Position numbers and translations under genes: made by a program. This document shows, one piece after another, positions 12,601 to 24,600 of a DNA stretch of 64,000 bases. Where the stretch lies: assembly GCA_028023455.1 (NCBI GenBank), contig JAQFVV010000510.1:372001-436000 (forward strand). The letters run 5' to 3'. Below the pieces are notes generated by a model. It was not told where the DNA came from. It saw only the letters and a program-made list of their open reading frames with translations, and did not search any database. Position 1 is the stretch's first letter, and every line of letters starts with the position of its first letter. Origin of the DNA: Epiperipatus broadwayi. Taxonomy: Eukaryota; Onychophora; Udeonychophora; Euonychophora; Peripatidae.

Positions 12601-15600
12601 CTCTTCACTGTTTAAGTCCACTATTTCCTTTACAAATTAACCTTCACGAAATCTTGCGATTTACAGTGAGTTAATGTTGCGATCTTAATACTGGAAAATT
12701 TCCTTTACAAATTAACCTTCACGAAATCTTGCGATTTACAGTGAGTTAATGTTGCGATCTTAATACTGGAAAATTTATAACTATTATAGAGTTGTAATTA
12801 TGCTCCCTGTGTGCTCAATAAAATATAATTAAACTGCTTATATTCTCGGAAATAAAATTATTTCAGTAATTACATTACTAGGAAGTATAACATGAGGACA
12901 AAAAATGAAAGAAAAGGGAGAGAACTCAAAAATGAAGAGAGCAGAAAGCTAAAGAAATAGCATTAAAAAACTGGACTTAAAGATAACATCAAACAAAATT
13001 TTTTTCTGTTGATTTTTAACATTTGTATCTGAAGTATTCATTTCAATTTACTCTATTCCAGAATTTTTTATAGAAAGCATGAGTAATCACTGGGCTATTA
13101 CACTGTTTCACTAATGTAGTTGCTGCCTGTGTAAGTGTAAATCACTGAAGAAGACCATTAGTTCAGAACCTATTCTGGGGAGATGCAGATATAACACTAT
13201 CAGCTATAGACTATTGATTAATGAAACAGATTATATATAACAGTTACTTCTAAAGTATGTAGTCACATGTTTTGTTCAAAATATATGACCCTTACCAAAA
13301 GATCAAAGGTGCCTACAATTAGCATAAAACAGATCACAAAAATATACAGTTTATGGCCAGAGTCCAATGTTTTCTATTTTAAAAAAAAAATACGTGAAAC
13401 AATTTTAAAAAGTAAATAGAATGATCTAACCACAAATTCCAGACATACTGTAATTTTTGAAAGATTAAGTTTATCGTAATTTTCTGAAGTCGCCAGAACT
13501 GCACAAGAATAGTATAGTATCAGTTTTCTATAAATTTATCTTATTCTATGAATGATATAATAGATTAAATACTTATTTGCAGATGGTTGTTAAATCATGA
13601 TCTAAACATAATTAGGCTTGAAAAATATTTTTCTTACTGGGCATAAGGTTTCTTGGATTTTTTAAAAATATTACTGTAATACACAAACTTCTGAATTCTG
13701 TTACTATCAGACAAAACAAGTTGGCTTACTAAAATGATTTTTTGCTGTTGAAACTGGCTTGTTAATCAATTTAAAATGGAAAAAAAAATAGTATCAATCA
13801 AAATTCTTGCCATCTTTTTTCCAAATAGTTTGGTAATTGCTGTAAAAATTTAGGAGAAATTGCTCTAAATTATTTTTTATGAAAACTAGCAAAGAATTAA
13901 TTGCAAACATTGATATTTAACTAGCCAGATTTCACTGGATGATAACTCACTATATTTAAAATTACTCAACTTCAGGTTGTTTTATCTAAACATGCATTAT
14001 AAAGCTACTTATAGAAATATGGCTATAAAATAAACTTCAAGCCTAAGGTCGAATGTTGAATAAAAAAAACTATACCGAGATGTATTTTAGCCAAGCACAT
14101 GTCAGATGGACCAAGATCTCAAATATCACATATTACTGTGTTTATTGAAAAAAATATAACACTAATAAAGTAAATTTATGTAATGGATATCAATAAATAC
14201 AACATTAGAGAGATATGACACTTTGATCTAACTGTGATTTAGTGTGCTGAAATATATCTTGGAAGCCAATGATATAGGTTTTTCAGTTTCAAATCATATA
14301 TTTAAAATATGTGAATATCTGTTAATTATAATTAAGATAAATGAGGCATGAGTAAAAAAAAATGAAAGGAATAAAAAATTTGCCATGCTCCAGTATAAAA
14401 AATATTATACAAACTGCCTATTCCTTGTATATGTATTTAATGGATTATGTCCTGTACATGAGGGGTCAGATTGACCTTAGGACAACATGAGTGTGACAAG
14501 AATCTCGGCCTCAGGGAGGCCTTTGAGCATTCCATCATCAGATTTTCAATTGGATGGACAGTTGAAGAGTTGCAGTGGGTTGAAGCCTGTCCATTAAAGT
14601 AGGAGGATTTGCTATCTTAATATATATCTGAGCACTTGTAGCATATATTGAAACAGTAAGATTCGTATTCGAATCTTAAGTTTCACCTTTTTCTGTCGTC
14701 TCTCACTGACTGGTCTATCCCGCCCAAATTTAAACTTTTTGGTATCGAATTGTGTGTGTAGCAATATTAAAAATGTATAAATATATGTAGAATTCAGCAT
14801 AAACACGCACACATTTCGATCTCAAATTAAAGGCAATAAATAGGGATAAAATAATATAATTTAGATTTGTTTTAGTTATATAATTTTGTATAATTTTAAT
14901 CATTTATTTTGGATTATAAAGTTCGTATTTATTGCTTTGTTTAAATTTCGTTTAATAATAATTCTAAAAAAATCTGATGTAATATTTAATTAAAAGTTAA
15001 AATAATCTTATGTTCCCTTTTTGTCTTTGAAATTTAAAAGCATCGGTCAGTGATAGATAATAGATTAATTAAAGAAAAATTCCCCAAAATGTAATTAGTA
15101 AATGTAAAATGTAAACAATAGAACGCGTTTCTTTAATTAAAAAAACAACAAAATGCATTGATTATCCTCAGGGCAGATTAAGTAGAACCTAAAAATACCT
15201 TAACAAAAATGTGAAAGATCAAGATAAAAAAAGAGGCCATCTTAGACTTGCTGGAGACATTCACTTAAACTTTAGTTTGTCTTGATCACTGAGGTCTCCA
15301 AAAATAATAAAAATAATTTGTTCCTGCCAAGGTTGACCGAGTAAAGCACCTAGATTATTCTCCATCGGGAGATGGCCTATCGGATGCCGAACTTTCCATT
15401 GCCCGTCATAAATTAACCATGAAGATCTGCTGCCTGAAATAAATGAGAAAGCTGCTGCTGCTGTGAAATTAAATGAAATATCTAAATGTAAGAAAAAATT
15501 GCCACCCGTGAACCTTTTGCTGCTAAACTAATGGAATCAGAAAACTTCTTATAAAACAGGTACCTGTCTGTGTTCAAACTCTAGAGTACTCTAATAATAT

Positions 15601-18600
15601 GCTATAGCTCTTCTTCATACTACTTATCTAAATTATAAAATGTAAAACTACCATATGTATAACTAAAACTGGATAATTAACTTAATGTGTAAATTTCTCT
15701 AATAATCTAGCTTACCTCATTCTATCTTGGGTGCGTATTTCTAAAATCTACATTTTATCTATATTTATTATTTAATTATTGCATGCTCACAATTGTCTCT
15801 ATTTTCAAAGTTTAAATCTATGATCGTTTGAAACAGTGAATGCGTGTCACATTTTCATTAATATGTACTTCGTCGGGCCGAGGCAGAGACCAGCCCGACA
15901 TTCTTATAAACCATAACTAACTTAACTTTCATATAAATCGACACGCATTCAGTGCACCACTTATTGTAATGCAGGATCTACTACTTCGCAAATGGCTGCG
16001 TATTAGTTATAATAATTCCCAATTTATATAGGTTTTGTATTTATTAAATCATCATGAATAATTCCAGAAAATTACATTTTTTTGAGAGTCACCAACGTTC
16101 TTTAGTAAGTGTTGATAATGTAGGGCCGAGTCAGAAATCTATTTAAATCTCATCATAATCGTTTATACTTATATATGTGTTACGTTTTAAAGACGCGATG
16201 ATCTATTCCGCCGTAAATATTCCGGATTCTTCAGGGTTGAAATTAACCCCAGTCGTCCTACACAAGCGGGCATAATGGGTGCTCCCATAGGACTTGACGT
16301 CATGCAGTCATCCGGCAAAACTGCGACACGGACCGCTTGTCCCTGGTTATGCTTATGTGACACCTTACTTCGTCGGGCCGAGGCAGAGACCAGCCCGACA
16401 TTCTTATAAACCCATTCGCGGCATTGCAGTTTCGATATACTGCCATTCCATATCGCCTTTCTAAAGCGTACGTGTTCCTTTACTTAATTTTATTATTCTA
16501 TATATCACTCCGCCTCTGCATTATCTTCGTAATTCACTCTCAAATAAATGTTTGCCCTTAGTCATAAAATAAATATTTTAATTAAATAAATATGTGTCCG
16601 CCGCTACTCTTACATCTTACTTTAGACTCTTGCATTGCAAAGGTATAAATTCCCCAAGGCACGCATTAGAAATACTTACTCGAGAATTTTAGGTAGCTAG
16701 ATTACACCCTCAAATAAATGAATTCCTTTTGTAAACAAATAAATAATGTATTCTTTAAAATATAATCATGTTGCAAATCCCGCTACTGAAGCTGTTAATC
16801 CATAAAATATTATTAGTAAATGTTTTATTAAAATGTGTGAATAAATAATTTTAAACTATACGTCTGCGGTTACGTTTCATTTATTCGATACCCATTCTAT
16901 ATAATATTTCCTCGATTATGTAAATATGAATGTTTAATTAATATTAGTTTGATTATTGGCTAACTCGAGAATAAAATCATGAATCTCTTGCATATCCCTG
17001 ACCACCGTGCCTAAGGAAATATTTACTAATGTCGCATCAGATGCGTTGTTTCGTGGATTGTATTGTGGAACCGATAAACTATGTTCGAACTCAGTACCAC
17101 GGGTGGCTTCGCTACTCGATGGTGCTGCTGTTCTGTATGGTGGTCGAATTCTGCACTATGTTTATGAGTCACATGTTTTCTGACTGTTACAATATGTGTA
17201 GAGATGGTAATCTGGACCAACTGATGATTGCTAGTTTAGCATGAAATACATATATTGGTGATTATTTATCTTTTCGACATATGTGTGTTCAGGTGTATCA
17301 GTGTGATGAGATAGTGTGGAGAGTGCTGGGTTATGTGAAAGTCTGTGCTCATACCCTGTCTATTACAAACAGGATTGAAATTTTATTAAAACCAAGATCT
17401 ATATTTAAAATTAAATGAAATTAATAATTTCTAATCCAATAAAAAATGATAAATGGTTATTTATGTATTAATTGAAAAGTGATTATTGTAAATAATTATT
17501 TATTAAAAAATAAAGAACCTATAAATTTGTATAATAATACATACATGAAGAGAAGAGCTTCATGGCATAGAAATCAGAGCATAAGCATATAATACAACAA
17601 TCTGAGATTCTAATCTGGGACAGATAATATATTTGGAAATATTTTGAGATCCAATAGCTCTTACCAAAATTGATATGACTAATTATCCAATTATCAGTCT
17701 GTAAATGATTATCTAGCAAGTCTTCACAACTTGGCAATTGGCTGTAGTGGTAAGTTATGCCTGAACCTTTAAGTAATTCTAATGGAAGCTATTTAAAAAG
17801 TTGTTTTTTTTTTTTTTTACCTAAGCATGTACATCACTATATAAACACTATCATCATAATCATTTTCAATCATTATTGATCTACTGTAGGATAAAGATCA
17901 TTCCAAGTTTAATCCCGTTTCTTTGATTTCTAACCTCTCTTCTCCACATTACACCAGCAAAATTGGCATATTTCATCCGTCTAACTCCTATTCAATATCT
18001 TTCTAGTCTTTTATAATCTCTTGGAATTCAGTTTAAGATTTCAAGTATCCATTTATTATCATCTCTTCTAACAAAATGTCCAGCCCAGCTCCACTTCAGT
18101 CTCTTAATTCTTTCAATGATGTCAGTAATACCCATTTGTTTTCTTATTCATGTATTTCATTTTAGATTCATTCTTGTTACTTTTAACATACATCTCTCCA
18201 TACTTCATTGAGTGGTTTGAAGTCTCTGTATTGCACTATAAGCACTATGTATGAAGCAAAATAATATTAAGGCCAAAAATTAAAGAGCACTAAGCTCCTA
18301 TTTTAAATAACTCTTGACAAGTGAAAATGAAATTTTTTTTCAAAAAAAAAAAAAAATTCTATCTGATTAAAAAATCATAAAGTTTAATCTATAAGTTTCA
18401 GGTCAGAAAAGATTTCAAATTCATGTTTAAAAACACTCTGCAAATAAATAATGCTTATTAAATATGTAGCACTAAGAATATCTAATAATATTTATAAAGA
18501 AAAAAACAATAAGACTTACAATAATAATTCACAAATTACAGCATACTGGGGTCACTTAATAAATTTGTAAACATTTCCTTTATTAAGGTAGATTGATGTT

Positions 18601-21600
18601 AATATATGAGAAAACATTATTTACAAGTTTATTAAATTGATTATAACTGAAACACACAGGCTTATTATATACCTGTGTTTATATATGTAATATATAGGGT
18701 ATATGAGCACAGACTTTCACATGACCCACCACTCTCCACACTATCTCATAACACTGATACACTTGAACACATATATGTTGAAAAGACAAACAATCACCAA
18801 TATACGTATTTCAGGCTAAACCAGCAATCATAAACACAGGTATATAATAAGCCTGTGTGTTTCAGTTATTACATAATAGAGATGTCTGCCCATCCCTTGT
18901 ATATGTATTGAATGGATTATGTCCTGTATATGAGGGGTCAGATTGGCCTTAGGTCAACATGGGTGTGACAAGAATCTCAGCCTCAGGGTGGCCTTTGAGC
19001 ATTCCATCATCAGACTTTTAATTGGTTGGACGGTTGAAGAGTTGGAGTGTGGAATAGATTGAAGCCTCTCCATTAAAGTATGAGGATTGGCTATCTTAAT
19101 ATATATCTGAGCACTTATAGAATATATGTGTAGGGCTGATAATCTGGACCAACTGATGATTGCTGGTTTAGCATGAAATACGTATATTGGTGATTGTTTG
19201 TCTTTTCAACATATGTGTTCAAGTGTATCAGTGTTATGAGATAGTGTGGAGAGTGGTGGGTCATGTGAAAGTCTGTGCTCAAATACCCTATATATTAAAT
19301 TGATTGATTATAGTAAATCTGATTTGAGAATTATTATGCTAAGTGCTTTCCAAACTTATTTCTCTGTAAATTTTATTATATATATTGTAACACTAGTGAG
19401 ATATATGTTCTAAAACACATATATATCTGTGTTACATATTTGATAATTTAAATATAAACAAACAAATTATTAAGAAAAATGAGAATAGTTAAGAAAATAA
19501 TATATTTAAAAAGTAGATTTTAAAATATAATTCTGTAAGAATAAAAGTAGTCATTTTTTTATAAAAACAGATTATGTTAGGAAAAGTGTGAAGAAATAAA
19601 AATCTTAGTGAAGAATCTAAAATAGGCAAAAAAAGATTTTAAAACCCGCTCTCCTTTTTATAAATTAAATTGAGAAAAAAAAAATGTTAAAAGAATAAAT
19701 AAATATGAAATGTTTAAAAATAAAACTGATAATTGAATTAATTAGAAAATCTTTGTAAACTATCCCATCGGCATAAAAGCGATAAGATAATAGATTAATC
19801 TAGAAAAGAGATTAGATAAAACGAAATGCAAAAATTCATTTAAAAATAGATTTAAATTATGATAAAAATTAAAACTATGATAAGGAAATAAACAAGGAAA
19901 AGTGTGAAGAAATAAAAATCTTAGTGAAGAATCTAAAATAGGAAAAAAAAGATTTTAAAACCCGCTCTCCTTTTTATAAATTAAATTGAGAAAAAAAAAA
20001 TGTTAAAAGAATAAATAAATATGAAATGTTTAAAAATAAAACTGATAATTGAATTAATTAGAAAATCTTTGTAAACTATCCCATCGGCATAAAAGCGATA
20101 AGATAATAGATTAATCTAGAAAAGTGATTAGATAAAACGAAATGCGAAAATTCATTTAAAAATAGATTTAAATTATGATAAAAATTAAAACTATGATAAG
20201 GAAATAAACAATGGGAAAGGTAAAAATAAAAATGCGTAGCTATTGTTATATTCATTCTTTCCTGATTCATATTCAGATTCAAATTCATTCAAATATTCGG
20301 ACATCCCGTTATCCAGAGATTCAGAAATTTAAGTGCAGCATAGAGCCAGTCATTACTACTGTGATCAATATTAATGCACAAGCTGCAGAATTAGCAAGGT
20401 GCTTTGCTAGAAAGTTGGAGTGTTCGGCTGGGCTTCAAGCCAGAGTCCTCTATTACATCAACTGTCCTCACCTGAAACCAATGCCCGAAACTAATGCTTA
20501 AACTGTGAATTGGACGCTGCTGCATACTCTCTCCCATTGTTGATCCAAAGAATGAAAGGAAAAGCATGAAGCCATCGATGGACACCAAAAGGTTAACCGG
20601 GTTAAAAATCTAATCCAAAAGAACTGTGTTATCTTAATATTACAAAAAAACCTAAGTAAATATATTTTCAATAATAACTGTCTAGGCATTTTTTTTTTTT
20701 TTTGAATGACAAGAACTTTAATGAAGAACTATCCTAAAAAGTTAGCCTTAACTTAATCATGCATATTTTCTTTTGTAAAGTTTATTATGTTATATTAAAT
20801 TTGTGCGTGTGTGAATATATAATAATGTTTGCTTAATTGTTATTTGGTCTATTCTCTCTCTCTCTCTCTTGTCACTGTGTCACCATTAGTTTGAGTATAA
20901 TTATCTAATGTGTTAAATTAAATGTACTGGACCCCCTGATTAAGAGTAAGAGTTTGCTTGTGATATTTGAAGCACTGGATTCATGGCCTATCACTCAAGT
21001 ATGCAGACTATACATAATCTATATAGTTGAATGGCACCCAAGTTTTATCCTCAAAACAAATAAAATGCTTTGGCTGGCAGGTGTTTGTTCCAGCAGTATG
21101 GAGGTGGGATATGGTCAGTAAAAGTGGTCATGGTTATGCTTCGTATAGCATCAATCTGGCCATAGGTATCGTTGATGGTTAATCTATCAATGATATTTCC
21201 CTTCTGCTTGATGTGCCGATTCGTTCCACGGTCATTATAAAAGACAAGGTTATCACGAAATATAAATAAGTGAAAATGTGTAAATAATAGATGTTAATAA
21301 GTAATAAATAAAATAATAATAAGATGTTAGTAAATAAATTAATGTTCTGAATATAATAAAAATAATGTATCAAGTATAAATATTAATATTAAGCTGTTAA
21401 AGTAAAACAGGTTAGGCAGGTGGATCCAGTTCAGTATATACAAGGGATTAAATCTGTTACACTAGCATTTTATTTACAATATTATTTATCACACATAGAT
21501 TTTTTTTTTCTTTTTGAAAAAAAATTGTAAGTCTAACAAAAAAAAAGATAACTATTCCATAAGACTATTTGGATTGATCTGAATTTAAGAGTCAAATTGT

Positions 21601-24600
21601 TGATAGCAATAAGCTGGAATATCAATATTTAAAACTACTAAACTGTTTTGATGTTTCAATTATAGTAGCTGGAAATCAAGGCTGAGAGGAACTGTCAGAT
21701 ATTATGAACAATTATAGCCAAAAGTATAAAATCAAAATAACCAACAAATCAATGTAGAAATCGGCACAACATTCTATTTGCCCATTATTAATTTCACAAA
21801 CTTAATATTTATATTCAATATGCATTTCAAAGTTAGTAGAGTTTTTTGTGTGAATGCACTTGAAAAGGGACAATAACAAATATATATCATTTGGTTGATT
21901 GGATCAACATTAATACTTTTCCCTACCACTTCACTTTTTATAATCACAAAAATATCACTAAAAAAAAACTATCAATCAGATTATATATATATAAATAAAA
22001 TGGTTTATTGCTCAGAGTTCATAAGAAGTTCAAGTACTGGAAGCAAGAGCTAAACATGATTCATATAGATTGAGCTCTAGAGTTAGCTAATAGTCAGATT
22101 GTCTTTTCACAGCTGGAAAAAATGTTGATGAAACTGTCAAGATTTGATCCACTATATTAAAGCAATCTCTTGGCAATTATTACTATTATCACATCAGAGC
22201 TGCAGATTATTTGAACATTTTTAGTAAGCAGGTGCAAGCTGTCTTCCAATTTGATAATGTTCCAATTCGTAGAGTCTGTACAATCAAATATATATATCTT
22301 CTTATGATTTTTTGAACTAGTCTTGAATAACAAAGAAATGATTAATAACTTTATATTAATATTTTTCATAGAACATAAAGCTGTTTTTCATAAAGAAGAG
22401 CTTTACACTTCTCTATATACTGTTTAAATGGTATATGATGTAGCCTATATAAATAGCAGGAATCATATTTAAATTATATATATGTGTGTGTGTGTGTGTG
22501 TGGCTGCAGAAAGGAGTTTGCTATTAACTGAAAGGAGACCCTTTGATTCCTCTTGGAGGCCTTAAAGGAACAGAGTAGAGCAAATTCCTAATGTCCACTC
22601 CATACGTTCTTGTCGTTGCAGCTGTTATTACTATGTGATTATTCATATAGTATGCGAACATGGATGGGTTGCTCACCAACACGCATTGGCCAGCGTGGTG
22701 AGTTTATTAGCTTTTTACCTCTGAGTTTAAGATCAAAAAACACCATGATCTTTCATCTCAGTTGCCTGATAAGACAGAATGAATGTATGTGTAAATGATA
22801 AATATTTTCTAATAATTATAAAATTATGACAGACAAAAATAAATCATGGTCCTTATTCCCAGAAGACTGTAAAGTCACCAACCAAGGCAGTGGTTGGAGG
22901 CCGAAGGTGCTAAGCATCCCCTGATTGCGGATCCAGGCTGTACTTTGTTGACAATTTTTTATTTAGGTACTTACAACTGCAGATCACTTTCAAGTGAAAG
23001 AAGATTGCAAGAATTAGAAGAAGAACTGTCATATTAAATGGGACATTATTGGACTTTGTGAAGTTAAAAGAAAAGGTGAAGAAATAATTGATTTAAAAAG
23101 TGGACATGTACTCTATTATAAAGACACAAATATTGTAAATACAAATGGAGTAGGATTCATTATAAATAAAAAGTGGAAGAACAACATTGTTGAGATTGAT
23201 GGTGTATTGGACAGAGTGGCAAGATTAGTTATACAACTTAATAGCAGATACCAAATGCAGATAATTCAGGTTTATGCTCCAACAAGTTCTCATAGTGATG
23301 AAGTAGTAGATTTTTATATGGATGTACAAAAGGTTTTTGATAAGAGTAAACAACATTTTAAAATTGTTATGGAAGACTTTAATGCTAGAATTGGTAAACA
23401 AATGAAAGATGACAGTGCTGTAGGTAATTTTGGTTATGGTAATAGAGATGAGAGAGGACATAGACTTGTCGAGTTTGCAGAAAAAGAAAAACTTTATATT
23501 ATGAATTCTTTTTTTGAGAAAATTGTTAAAAGGAAATGGACATGGAAGCATCCAAATGAAGGTACAGCAGAACTGGATTATATTTTGACTAACAAAAAAT
23601 GCATATTTCAAGATTGTAATGTTCTTAATAAATTTAACACAGGAAATGATCATCGATAAGTAAGATGTAAGATACGTGTTAATGCAAAGCTAGAGAGACA
23701 AAAATTTATTACGAAAAACAATATTTACAGTTAATATTCCTAATCTTGAAACATTCTACTGAATTTAAATTAGAACTTGCAAATGGGTTTCATGCATTAG
23801 TAGATTTTGAACATAATTCAGATTTAAATGTAATTATTATGAAAATAACTGATACAATTTTGAAAACTGCAACAAAAACAGCTGGTAGAAAAAAGCAGCA
23901 ATTGACCAATAAAATTTCTAATGAGACTAGAGAATTTATGAAGAAAAGAAGGAATATGAAGATATATAAAAATGATTCATTAAAAAGGATTGAATATCTT
24001 GAATTTTGTAAAATGGTGTGGAAAGAGTTGAAAATGATATAAGAAAGTATAACTGTGAAATAGCAAGGAAAGCTATAGAAGAGAATAAAAGTCTCGAGTG
24101 TAAAACAACATTTTGGTATTGGTAAAAAATTTATATCTGCAATAAGAAGAAAAGATGGAGTTATTATTAAAAAGACAGATGACATCATGAAATGGGTAGA
24201 AGACTTTTATCAAGAATTATATAATAAATGTGGTTTTAATTTCTCCTTATTTGTAATAATAAAAATAAAAATACTTAATTGTAAATTATTAGAGAAAAAA
24301 ATATATAGTTCAAGAGACCGCCACTCAATAGATTACAAAATGATTGTTAAACCATTCGAAATCCGAAGCTGCATCCATCCTAATTCTAAATCACCCGCAT
24401 CGCACAAATTCGCAGGTCTCAAAGCATTTATGTTTAGAAACTATCACTTGTGTAAATATGAAGCACATAGGAAGGAAAATATAAACAATTATATTAAAGA
24501 CCTATTAGCAGCAGGATTTAAATACAAAACCATTAGGAGGAAAGTCATGAAATTCAACAGCACAATAGATGATAAATTGCCTCGCACCAATCTACCTAGA

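Noticed and set aside
20391-20689. Two overlapping minus-strand frames near 20.5 kb as a gene
   Set aside because: No start context, splice sites or family motif; likely shadows of the unidentified block.
23225-24188. Minus-strand frames of 142 and 132 codons
   Set aside because: They are complements of the LINE endonuclease and linker frames; residue content is typical of antisense AT-rich coding.
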